Positions 31,700 through 42,905 of a stretch of DNA of 64,000 nucleotides are shown piece after piece (the stretch's first letter is position 1; each line of letters opens with the position of its first letter). A model generated the notes under the pieces. The model saw only the letters and a program-made list of their open reading frames with translations. It made no database searches and was not told the DNA's origin. The stretch spans positions 10,232,108 to 10,296,107 of the forward strand of contig CM064434.1 in NCBI GenBank assembly GCA_032690845.1. The letters run 5' to 3'. The stretch is from Eleusine coracana subsp. coracana. Its lineage: Eukaryota; Streptophyta; Magnoliopsida; Poales; Poaceae. A program made the translations under genes and the position numbers.

Positions 31700-33093
31700 A
31701 TCTTGATCGACTAAGGGCCATGTTCCCATTATGCACTACTATTGGCACCGGAATTTGTCCGTTCCAAGTGATCAGCCCCGTGAAGTCGGAATCGGCCGAA
31801 GTCAGTGAGCTCAACGGCCGAAAGGAAGAAAAGTGGCCCTCTATGGGGTTATTTTATCTTTTTCTATGTACTAGTTTAGATTTTATTTAGGAATAAACCT
31901 AGTTAGTTTGGTTAAAAGTCCTGACCGAGTCGTGTCAGAACCCCTTGCATGGGGTTATAAATATGTAATTGGATCTGTATGAAAAAGGTAACACTTTCAT
32001 TCAATACAACTCGGCGCATCGCCAACCTTTCCTACTCGAGGAAATCCTTGTCTCGCCTTGGCTGCACCGGGTCCGATCATAGCGAGAGACTTGGATTAGT
32101 CAACCTCGTTAATTCTATCAATCTCAACTAGTACTTGCTCATTGATTTGATATTCTAGTTGTTATCATTAGGATTGCTAGTTATCTGGTAATTAGATCTT
32201 TTTTGTGCCTGTTCTATCGACTCTAATTACAGTACTGCCTTGGTTGAAGCCAATCTATTGTGATTTTTGTAGGTTCCATCAGTATATTTTAGATCTATTA
32301 TTCGAGTCACTTTATCGACTTTACCTCTAAATAGATTAAATCTAGCTCTGTTTATCGTATTTAAACACTATCTCAATTAAGTTTGATCTGTTCAAATCAG
32401 TAAGGCTGCATCGATTTTGATCTCTTATTGGATTGATAAGGTCACTTCGATCTGTTCATAGGTAGAATCAATATAGTTCTATTGGGACATTCGGCCAATT
32501 GGTTACCACAATTCAATCGACTTTCTGGTGCTTAAATTGATTATATCATTCACTTTGATAGTTGTTTGCCCCTTTGTTAAAATACATTAGATCTGTGATT
32601 TATAAGCATACTTGCAATACCAGCTAATCAGATCTATCGATCTAACGCTATCGACAGAGCGAGGCCACGCATATTTACTACAAAACTATCAACTCAGCTC
32701 TATCGACTTTGATATCTTTCATCGACTTGGCCATTTGCTTTATGAATACTGTAGGATTATCGAATCTGGCCTATCGACTCAATTTTTTATCGACATTTAT
32801 GATTTAAAATAGTTTGTTGAATTAAATTTTGCCGATAAGCCGATATAATCAACCGATTAGTTTAATTTCTCTTATTTTGTTTATTCACAAAATAGCATTG
32901 GCTGATCTCATAAATAGTGATTATCGGCTTTTCTTCATCGACCTATCCTAGGCCGGTGACCCATGTCTTCTAATCGTTTGTCTCTTTGTCGATTTGCTGG
33001 GAAAATTGACTGGCACACCGCGGTTTCTTGTTTGAGCCTGCACTAGAGTTAAGCAGATCTCCTAGGTCACGCGTGGTGATTTTCGTGTCAACA
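31700..33093 (+). repeat. Element E 5' LTR
   Basis: Ends GTGTCAACA at 33093. TTATAAATAT at 31955-31964 is the likely TATA box. The U5/leader part (32080-33060) is AT-rich and carries many ATCGACTT/CGATCT-like phrases (TCGACT at least eight times). Left edge approximate. Confidence 0.65.
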
Positions 33094-33098
33094 CGCTT

Positions 33099-33118
33099 TT
33101 TGGTACGCTCGGTGGGAC
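33099..33118 (+). other. Element E primer binding site region
   Basis: TTTGGTACGCTCGGTGGGAC follows the LTR end by about five bases. It resembles the TTTGGCRCGCCCGGTGGGAC string seen at this place in many plant gypsy elements, with two or three changes. Confidence 0.75.
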
Positions 33119-33140
33119 CAAGAACTTCAAACTTTACATC

Positions 33141-35229
33141 ATGTCTGGACTTGTAATGCCAATAGACCCTGAAGCCCCACAACTGAAGAACAATATCAGT
33201 GTTGAGCTGAAGAATGAACATGTGCTCTCGGTTGGTAGAGATGATCTGAGTGAAGAAGCGAAAGCACAAGTTTACCAGAGACTTGCTGAGTTTGAAAGCC
33301 TTTTGTTGGGAACTTTTGGCAAAACAAGGCATGGCATCATCCAGCAGGGGAAGTTACCTGCTACGGTCCTGGTTGAAGACAGAGATGAGGATTCACCTAC
33401 CATTAAACCAATAGAGACTATTGATGAGGCAACTCTAAACAACATGATTCATACGGCTATACATCACGCATTGATTAACCAATCGCCCGTATTGGTTAAT
33501 ACTTTGAGAGCCTTGATTATTCAGATTGTGGAAGCTTGCATATATGATGATTCAGCTCGTGGGCTGATGTATTTTCGTGTATCTAGGAATGTTCCTCGAC
33601 CTGCAATTGAAACACCTAATTCACAGCAACCTAGTTCGAGCACGACACATCCTGTCTCAAGTTTAGAGCCGTTACCCTCCGAGGTTTCTCTGCCTCTAAA
33701 GAATGTTGATAGTGGTGCAACAGAAAAGACACCTCACAGGATAATATTGCAAAGGACTACTCCACAGATGCAGCCGCAGCACTACAGATAGGAGACCACA
33801 GAGCCGAGTGTGACATACAGTACTGCACCTAATTTGGAACCAAGTATGTTTGGGATGCCATCATCATCTGCGCTACTAGGGGATTTAGGAGGCCAGCATA
33901 CAGTTGTCAACTTTCGGTCACAAAGGACTCAAGAATACCATCATCCGTCCTACATCGACTATTTCAAATGTCAATATATCGACTGATGATTGGGCTATGA
34001 AGATTGCTAAGGTAATGAGAGAACAATTTGGGTTAAAGCCAAAGCAGCAGACGTAAATGTATCAACCTCTGTATCCACCCAGCTATGATTTGATTCCTAT
34101 GCTGAGTCGATACAGGCCACCAGAGTTCACTAAGTTTACTGGACAAGATAATACTACTACGGTCGAGCATGTCAGACAAATTTCAGTGCAATGTGGAGAA
34201 GCTGGTAATACTGAAACATTGAAAATTAGGTTGTTTCCATTGTCCTTATCTGGATTGGCGTTTTCTTGGTTCGCATCGTTGCCCCCAAATTCAATTATTA
34301 CTTGGGCCAATCTCAAACAGAAATTCCACAAATACTTCTTCGCTGAAACTAGAGAGTTGAGGTTGTCCGACTTGATTGTTGTAAGGCAGAATGCTGGGGA
34401 GTCTGTACATGATTACGTACAGAGATTCAGATATGTGCGCAGCAAGTGTTTTAGTTTGCAATTGACTGATACAAAGATGGTAGAAATAGCATTCAATTGC
34501 TTAGTTGCACCTCTAAGGGAAAAGTTCCCTCAGTCGAGTTTGAAGCCTATCCTAGTTAGTGCAAAAGCTGTCTATTCAGAAGAACCTGACTCGAGGGGCA
34601 TGTTCAAGGCCAATTCAAGTCAACTACAATGATTATGAGTCTGAGTTTGACAAAGATTCCGAAGAAGTTAATATGGTTGAGTGGACTAGAAACAAGAATG
34701 TGTTGTCATGCCCATGGGTAAAACAGAATGAACCAAAGGAAAAGTATGATTTTGATATCACTAAGGCCGCTAAGATATTCAATATGCTGTTGCAAGAGAA
34801 GCACATTCAATTGCCATCCAATCATATGATACCTCCTACGGAAGAATTGAAGAAGATGAGGTACTGTAAGTGGCACAATTCACCTTCTCATAGTACTAAT
34901 GTTTTCAAGGTGTTCAGGAGCTAGATTCAGATGGCGAACAGGGAAAGATAAAATTCAGCAAAGGTACTATGAAGATTGATGGACATCCTTTCCCTGCAAA
35001 TGTCAACATGGCTGGTATCAATGATGTGGAAGCATTCATTAAAAGGTACCACAAAAGGAGGGACAAGGAAGTGAAGGAGTCAAAGTTTGATCCATATTGG
35101 GAGTGCCCATTCTTTCAATACTGCTGGGATCATAATATGAAACTACCATCAATCAACAATTTTCCTAGATGCAGTAAGCACACAGATCAGATGTATAGGG
35201 AAGCCCCAAATACTCATCGGCACCAGTAA
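33141..35229 (+). pseudogene. gag: Element E gag
   Basis: 33141-33791 is an N-terminal region of 216 codons starting 23 bp after the PBS. 34057-34632 is the gag core (YRPPEFTKFTGQD, LFPLSLSGLAFSWFASLPP, ESVHDYVQRFRYVRSKC). The next frame (34559-34924) ends with a knuckle-like MRYCKWHNSPSHSTN in which the last Cys is replaced by Val or Phe, then 34969-35229 with a second Cys/His cluster (WECPFFQYCWDHN). At least three frame changes. Confidence 0.8.
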
Positions 35230-35439
35230 CAACATGATGAAACTAGAGAGTCGATGGTGGGATCAGTCGATAGACAGGAAAGAGTTTCTATGTTTGATCA
35301 TCTTGGAATTAAAAATACAAGAAATGAAGCTAAATTTGACAAGAAAGTCAATGAGGAAATGCAGGGAGGACAAGAGCAAGCTGATCAATGGTGTCCATCT
35401 GGTATTTTCTCTAGAAGTTAGAAACACAGGATACAAAGG

Positions 35440-36154
35440 ATGCGTTGCAGGCAGATAAGGGTTGGTAAATATTATTATGATGAAGATGGTGATCAACCGC
35501 CAAAAAAGGTCTGGAAGCTAAAAATGAAGTCGCAAGTACAAGCATCAAGTGCTACAGTAGGCATGGAAATGATGTTACCCCAAGAATTTATGGCTTCAAA
35601 AGAAGAATTGTTTGCTGTTGAAGAAAATGAGCCACAACTTATATTTGATTCTCAGCAAGCAATATTTGATAAACTAGATGAGTCTAGACATCGGCATTTA
35701 AAGGCTCTGTACTTGAAAGGTTTTGTCAATGGGATGCCGATGGGAAAGATGATGGTTGATGGAGGTGCTACAGTAAATATAATGCCAATCACTACTATCA
35801 GGAAATTGGAAAAAAACTAAAGAAGATTTGATCGATACAACTATGATTCTTAGCGATTATGGTGGTCGTACTACAACAGCCAAGGGAGTTTTAAATGTGG
35901 AGCTTACAATTGGCAGTAAAACTTTGCCGGTTACTTTCTTCATCATTAATGGAAAGGGAACCTACAACCTTTTGTTGGGTCATGATTGGATACATGCGAA
36001 TTGTTGTGTTCCATCAACAATGCACCAGTCTGTGGCCCAGTGGATTAGCGATCAAGTAGAGGTAATCCCGGCCAATGAAACCGTCAATGTTGCATCGGCC
36101 GATTTAATGCCGTGGCATGCGGATGATATGGAGTGTTTGTCTAGCAAGATCTAG
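35440..36154 (+). pseudogene. pol: Element E protease
   Basis: 35440-35820 ends with GKMMVDGGATVNIMPITT, the aspartic protease D-G-[GS] strand, intact. 35828-36154 has the second strand GKGTYNLLLGHDWIHANCCVPSTMHQ, as recalled from Ty3/gypsy families of grasses. A one-base shift and stop at 35818-35828 split the domain. Confidence 0.82.
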
Positions 36155-36240
36155 GATGGGAACAATGTTAAGATTACTACACAAGGTCTTGAGGTAGTGG
36201 ATCAGTCAAATTCTAAATTGTTTCTCTGATAGGCACCCCA

Positions 36241-37924
36241 ATGGAATTTGTAGAAGATGGGAAGCTAGGGAAAGGATTCATGTCGGCCGTTGAGCTACAG
36301 GAAGTCGATAAAGGAGATGGTGACAAACCGAGGCTATCATTTATTAGTAAGAAGTTAAATGAAGATTTTAAAGTTGAATTAATTAAGTTATTAAAAGAGT
36401 ATTGGGATTATTTTGTTTGGGATTATTCTGAGATGCCCGGTCTGAGCCGATACATAGTCGAACATCAGTTGCCTATCAAACCTGGATATTGACCTTATAA
36501 GAAACCCCCGAGAAGAATTTATTCAAAAATTTATGATGCTGTCAAGGCTGAAATTACCAAGTTATATGATGCTAAGTTTATTAGGACTTGCCAATATCCA
36601 GAGTGGGTTTCAAATATTGTACCTGTTTTCAAGAAGTGCAACAAGTTGAGAATTTGTATCGACTTTTGCCCATTGAATAGAGCTACTCCGAAAGACGACT
36701 ACCCAATGCTGATAGCAGTTCTTCTAGTTGATGCAGTAGTAGGGCGTAAGATCGTTAGTTTTATGGCGGTAATATTGGTTATAATCAGATTTTCATGGCA
36801 GAAGAAGGCATACCGAAGACTGCTTTCAGGTGTCTGGGAGCGACTGGGTTGTACGAATGGGTAGTTATGATGTTTGGATTGAAGAATGCTAAAGCCACGT
36901 ATCAGAGGGCCATGAATTACATATTTCATGATCTGATTGACAGGTTAGTGGAAATTTATGTTTATGATGTGGTGGTTAAGTCTAAGAAAATAGAAGATCA
37001 TATAGCCGATTTGTGGGAAGTACTTGAGAGGACCAGGACGTATGGTTTGAAGATGAATCCAAAGAAGTGTGCTTTTGGTGTATCAGCTGGCCAGTTTCTA
37101 GGATTTATTGTGCAAGAAAGAGGAATTGAAATTGGGCCAAAGAGCATGAAAGCTATTAATGATATTGAGCCGCCGGTCAACAAGATAGAGCTTCAATCTT
37201 TGATTGGCAAACTAAATTTCATCAGGAGGTTTATTCCAAACCTGTCCATGAGGCTCAATGTGTTTACAACGTTATTGAAATTAAAGGCAAATCAGAGGTT
37301 TGTATGGGAAGCAAAACACTAGAAAGCTTTGGATGATATCAAGAAGTATTTGGTTTCTCCGCCTGTGTTGGTGCCACCAAGAGAAGGATTACCTTTCAAG
37401 CTTTATCTTGCGGCTAACAGGAAGTCGATCGAGTCTAATTCAAGAACAACATGGTAAAGAAAGGGTTGTATTTTACTTGAGTTGGAGATTGATTGATGCC
37501 GAAACCAGGTACACAGAGATTGAAAATTTATGTTTATGTTTGTATTTCTCATGTGTGAAGTTGAGGCATTATCTGTTATCGACTGAGTGTGTGGTGGTTT
37601 GCAAAGCCGATGTCATCAAATATATGCTATAGGCTCCAATTTTAAAAGGGAGAATTGGTAAGTGGATGCTTTCTCTAGCCGAATATGATCTTCTTATGAA
37701 TCTGCTAAGGCTGTTAAAGGTCAAGTTCTGGCTGATTTGGTTGTTGAGCATTGTGGATCCGAACTGTCAGTGGTGAAGCCAGTGCCATGGTTACTATTCT
37801 TTGACGGTTCTATTTGCAAGAATGGATGTGGTATCGGGCTCGTGATCATATCACCTGAGGGGGCAAGATTCGAATTTGCATTTACCGTCGAGGTTTTGAC
37901 TAATAATCAAGTTGAATACACGTC
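36241..37924 (+). pseudogene. pol: Element E reverse transcriptase and start of RNase H
   Basis: 36241-36492 has the lead-in (FVWDYSEMPGLSRYIVEHQL), then a stop at 36490. 36646-36864 has RICIDFCPLNRATPKDDYP. 36795-37322 has FMAEEGIPKTAFRC, FGLKNAKATYQRAMN, and the catalytic box as VEIYVYDVVVKS, where the family has Y-[IV]-D-D; one Asp is Tyr. The connection (FLGFIVQERGIEIGP) follows, and RNase H (LLFFDGSICKNGCGIG) runs to about 37924, where the element is cut. Confidence 0.83.
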
Positions 37925-38628
37925 ACAAAAGAAGTGCATTCAATGGGTCCTGATCCCTTAATATAATCTAACCATTGATCAATCATATCTTCAACAGGAG
38001 CAATAGTAATTTTAGCAATAGCAGCAAACAAGACATGCAATTAATCATTACTGATAGATCTAGTGTCTTGTCTAGGGGAACAAGTCATAGCAAGCAACCT
38101 ATGCCACATCTGTAGAGTTAGGCTGTGAATGTCACTAGTCCTAGGACGTTCACAAGAAAACTCCCCTGAAATTCTTTGCCAAAAAGACCCATTTTCAAAA
38201 CCCGTGGTAGCACCCTCTATGATACTGTTGCGAAAACTTATAAAATTAAGCATGATGCTAAGGTTTTTCCAAGTGAGACGATACTCTTTCCTGAACAAGC
38301 AAAAAAGTATCATGTGATGTGTGAACCCTCCTCAGTGATGTGTGCAAATTCAGGCCAACCTAAAACTGTCCAAATATAAAAGGAACTCCAGACCCATACC
38401 TATAGTGGGGAGTAGGTTGTCATCATACGTCCGAGTGTGGACAAAGTTGCGGTTGCGTAGATGGCTGTAGACTTGTTTCTCTTGTTCATCCAACAGCTCG
38501 AGGTCGGTATCGACAAGGAAAACATGTGGCTCATCCTCATCCTTGTTGTCCTTAATGGGCTCGTGCCTCATTGATTCATGCTCGATGGAGAGGTTCGTGC
38601 TTGAGCTACCACACAAACGGCATGAACT
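37925..38628 (-). pseudogene. B2 coding fragment right of element E
   Basis: Minus-strand frames: 38724-38350 with EKQVYSHLRNRNFVHTRTYD and TIGMGLEF; 38313-38041 with DIHSLTLQMWHRLLAMTC; then IAPVEDMIDQW and GPIECTSFVT down to about 37928. Order and spelling match, from memory, hypothetical proteins of grass retroelements that lack enzyme motifs. At 38628 the frame continues across solo LTR 2 into 52659. It is not a polymerase. Function unknown. Confidence 0.55.
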
Positions 38629-39999
38629 TGTCACGCCCCATATTTTTCCAAATTCGGGTTGCGAGCCTTTTCGACACTCAAAAGGAATAATCCTCATAAT
38701 ATTTTCACTCGGATCCTTCCACATATCTCTTTTTTTCCCATAACCTTATTATTATCCAAACACCGAGTGTCATTATTTTTTTTCTCACATCCTTGTTTTT
38801 CCTAGCTTTGCTTAATATCTCTTCCCATCAAGCATAAACTAACCTAATGGTCAATAGCCAGCTCAAAACCTTGTCTGACATGTTGTCCCAATCAAACCCG
38901 CACACCACAAAAACTTGTTCATCCATACATCCCTTTGAGGCTATGAGTCTTCTCGTACTCTTGGTTTTGCACATATCAAGGCCAACAATAAATGGACTAT
39001 ACTAGTATTCCAACTACACCCAGTGTCCAAATCGACAACATCATGTTCATTCACTTCCTCTCGACGCATTCATTTGCTCCCATGGGCCAAGCAGTGAACT
39101 AGGCTCATGCTAGTGCTGAACAAACATCATTCATAGGCCACTTAATGAGAGATTTTTGTTGCCCCTAGCTCATCTATTAATCCCCACCAAAGAGGAGATG
39201 AAACTAACAGCCCAATGGGCATAACTCGACCAAACTTCACCAGAATGTGTGCATGACCTTTATCTATATCATATCCAAATCTCACCATCATTGGAGCCCT
39301 AAAGCAACCAGGATCTGACTCGCCATGTCTGTCGTTCTGTATCTATTTGCGTTCAGCACAGGCAATGGTAATTTACCTCCTTGTTCTTTTCAATCTATAC
39401 GTCCTTGATGAACTCCTTGTACAGTACCATGTTCCATGAAGTGCTCTTGCTGCTCACAGTACTCCTCAAGATTTGCCTTGACACTCCGAGGAACGCCAAT
39501 GGCGTTTGATCTGCTATGGTGTGACCTTGCTGTCTCTCAACCCTGCTATCTCCAAATTAGTTGAATTTCTATCCAAATTATCATGATGTTCTCCTGTTCC
39601 ACATCATCATGAATATTCTTGTTTAAGTCGTTCCTTAATCACTAACAAGCAGACATACAACAAGAGGTGACAACAATTTGCATGCAAGCTAGTGACCAGA
39701 CTCTTTATTTCTTCTCCTAGTATTGGCGCAAATCAGCTGCACACATGACTTAATTAATCATTGGACTTGCAAGCCTATTAAGCTTCAGTTTGTGCTCAAT
39801 AAAACCAGCAGTCGTGTTGGTTTATGATCAAAGCCCATTGCTAGCTATGACCCCCATCAATCCCCACTTTCGAAGAAACATCAACCATAGTGCCCTTAAC
39901 TAGAACTATTCATTGCTTGTAGTTTTGTTTGCCTCTTGGTCTTTCCCCTCTGTTCCCTACTCTTTCCTCTCCCCTCTCTAAGGCCTCTAAAGTCACACC

Positions 40000-40215
40000 T
40001 AGACGCCCCTGATTTCCATCCACGTTCCTGATGATCTAGCCAATAGAATGAGCCCATATTTTGTTTGCCTCTTGCCCCTTCCACTTCATTCTCATCAAAG
40101 AGACACCAGTTCATCTCTTGCTATCTTCCTATCCAGCCATGACGCCCTTGATTTCCATCCATGGTCATGATGATCTAGCCAACAGAATGAGCCCAAATTT
40201 CACCAAGACGTGTGA
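40000..40215 (+). repeat. Imperfect ~138-bp tandem duplication in solo LTR 2
   Basis: GACGCCCYTGATTTCCATCCA followed by TGATGATCTAGCCAAYAGAATGAGCCCA-type text occurs at about 40003 and 40141. Decayed relatives of the phrase lie further right (40490). Confidence 0.75.
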
Positions 40216-41536
40216 TCCATTGTCCTCTACAACATATCCAGAATTCAACCCCATTGGTGCAGTGATGCGAGTAGGATCATGTTTCCAATCGCCACTACTC
40301 TCTGCTCTGGGCTCATCCAGCGCGTGCATTGGTAATTCCTCTCCTATTTATCCCAATTTTGATGATTCCTTGATGGAAAACCTTATCCACCACGTGTTCC
40401 AGGAGACGGAGAACGTGTTCACAAAATGGTTCGCCATGATCTAGCCCGACGCCTCCAGGAACACCTTTGGCACTCGACCTGCCGCTGCACGACCTCATCA
40501 TGATCCAGCCACTTGATCTCTCATTCAGTTGAATTATTGATGAAATCACCTTGTCCCTACCATGTTCCCGACAGCAGCACATGTATATGTTAAATTATTT
40601 CCTTCAGATAAGTAGCCTATCTTTGGGAACGGGCATGTCATTGTCTGGTTGTGTTCAACACGCACAATTGGAATTCCCTAGTGATTGTAACCAAATGCTT
40701 TGATCTGTCAGATGCAACAATAATAATATGGCATGTTCCTGCAAGTCCTTTCCATCTCCACCAAATGATTCACCAAGATCGTACACCATTCGCCTGGGAA
40801 CACAAATGGTGTATCAACTATCGCTGATCTGGTTTATGACGGTCCAACCTCTTGATATCCTTTTCAGTATGATTTCTATCCCATTCGTGATGTCCACATC
40901 ATGTTTCTGATGTATATACATATTCTTGTTAATTTACTTCCTTTATTCCTGCAGCCAATCTTGAGGAACGCGCTTGTCTTTGAATTGATGCCTATTCTGC
41001 CATGCCTGAAATCTCTCCAACAATTGTAATCGATTTACCGTTGCTTCATTTGAATCCATCCATAACAAACCACACAAATAAACTCAGCACTACATGTTCT
41101 ACAGAATGCCACCATCATATGATTAATACACCATCGATGCCGAGATCACCACTCGATGCCATGTTGTTATCCACCATGCACCATCACTTGTTGTAGCGAG
41201 GCTTTCCGCCATTGCACAAACCTTGGTGAGCTCCTTGTGCCCTGCTTCATATCTTGTGATTGGCCCTTGTTGTTGCATATTATCCTTATCATGTATATTT
41301 GTTATTGATGTGAGCGAATAGATGTGCGCTTGAAAATCGGAGAAGAAATCGTGAAGAGAAAGTCAGACAATCGGTAGTCATAGAGCAGCAACATCTTTTA
41401 CGGCAAGTGTCCATGACCATATTGCACCTAGTAAGGATATTAGTTTAATTTTAATGCATGCTGGTCTAAATTTGAATCCTATGTTAGGGTTGACTAGTTT
41501 TGCGTAATCCTATCTTTGTCGCCTGGGTTTGGGTTA

Positions 41537-41969
41537 TGTCGATGCTCAAGACCGGCAGTAAATATATAGGGCTACGTCGAGACCAAGAACTATAATGGTT
41601 ACACAAGACACCGAATTATACAGGTTCGGGCCCTCTCAATGAGAGTAAAAACCCTACGTCTTGTGTTTTGTATTGTATTGATTGTCACGAGATGTTGAGT
41701 CTAAATTGCCTCTAACTATCTCTAATTTCCTCCAACTATCTCTAATTGCCTCCCCCTCCATAGGGGGTACCCTGCCGCCTTATATATCCGGTCAGCAGAG
41801 GGGTACAAGCAGAGTCCTAGTCATACTCTACAATGATTCTATATAGCAAGTCTAATCTTTCTTGTCTTGCACTCCAAGCCGAGTCGGTCGGCTTCCTTGT
41901 TGATGAAGTACCCGGTCGGCCACCAACTTTAGCCTTCTATGAGGATACCTGTAAAGCAAGTATCCCACA
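41537..41969 (-). repeat. Element C 3' LTR
   Basis: 433 bp, TGTCGATGC to ATCCCACA. TATA-like TTATATAT at 41780-41787 read on the minus strand. A 28-bp phrase around CTAACTATCTCTAATT is doubled at about 41710 and 41738. Confidence 0.93.
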
Positions 41970-41985
41970 GCAGCCCCCGAGTGCT
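41970..41985 (-). other. Element C polypurine tract
   Basis: Next to the 3' LTR, the minus strand reads CACTCGGGGGCTGC then TGTGGG. A G-run abutting TG of the LTR is the expected plus-strand primer. Confidence 0.8.
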
Positions 41986-42905
41986 TTCTGATTTTGAGCT
42001 TTAATTCTCCGAATGATTTAAAGATCATAAATTAGGAAGACCTCGTTATCAAAGTTTTTGATAGATCTGGTGCATCGGGCAGGTGCACCTGATCAGGTGT
42101 AGCCCTCGACTCTTGTATAATTTGGAGACTAACAAATAATACAAGAGTCTAATTGTATTAGCTCTTATTAATTTGTTTATAGATATTCAAACCATCAAGT
42201 TTGAATCTTTTAGACCTCTGGTTATCAAACCCTTGGGTCCTATTGCTCAGTGACCACTTTGTCGATCGATCATTAGACCGGCCGAGTGGCACATATTATT
42301 CCCGAGTGATAGGTCGGTCGGAATTTTATGACTCTAGTCATATTCAATATTTAGCTAAATGACTTTTGTCAAAACATAGCTCTTCCCTAATTCCAATCAC
42401 CCGTTCAAGTCCAAATTTGGTAATTTCTGGTTATTTGACTTTAGTCAATACCATAACCTTTGAACTTGTACCATATGACCATCAAGTCCTTTGCCACATG
42501 ATCATCAAATCACATAGATATGGCAAAATAATTCTCGGGTACTTCTCATCAAAGAAGCCCCCGAGCCTCATTTTTCTGGGTTTGTAACCCTAATGGGCTT
42601 AAGCCCTTAATTAACCTCTAGGTTAATATTACGGTCGCACTATAGTACGACCCACCCTGGCCCATGGGACCCTTAGGTCAAAAAGGCAAGGGTATAAAAG
42701 GCTGCACCAGGTTGACCTTTAGTCCACGCCGTATTTGCTTGCAAACTTTTCGTCTTCCTTGCGCCTTCTCTGCTCTCGCGGCTCCTCTGTTTTTTCGGCT
42801 AGGGTTAGCTTTCTCGCTTCCGGCCACCACAGATCCCGCCGCATTTAGCCCCCGAGCTTTGGTGAAGTTTTTTGAACTCCATCACCACGTTCAATCCTGT
42901 TCGCG
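41986..42905 (+). other. Element C antisense-gene upstream region
   Basis: No coding frame with support. GGTATAAAAGGC at about 42691-42702 is a strong plus-strand TATA box, about 215 bp before the ATG at 42906, and the leader after it is C/T-rich. This is a promoter for the antisense gene by sequence; activity is inference. Confidence 0.6.
42691..42702 (+). promoter_or_regulatory. Predicted TATA box of the element C antisense gene
   Basis: GGTATAAAAGGC lies internal to the element, facing away from the 3' LTR, upstream of the ATG at 42906. The first gene exon starts about 200 bp downstream, a usual distance. Confidence 0.65.

Larger units (their letters stand above)
31700..37924 (+). mobile_element. 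Ty3/gypsy element E, 3'-truncated, plus strand
   Basis: 5' LTR to 33093, PBS about 33099-33118, gag, protease, RT and the start of RNase H. It breaks off at about 37924 inside RNase H, and B2 coding sequence follows directly. No integrase and no 3' LTR are present. The left edge is uncertain (about 31700) because no clear TG edge or target repeat was found. It is the only plus-strand coding gypsy in the window. Confidence 0.8.

Noticed and set aside
39896..41196. Several 60-127 codon frames in 39896-41196
   Set aside because: All within the 5' half of solo LTR 2; short, overlapping, without motifs.
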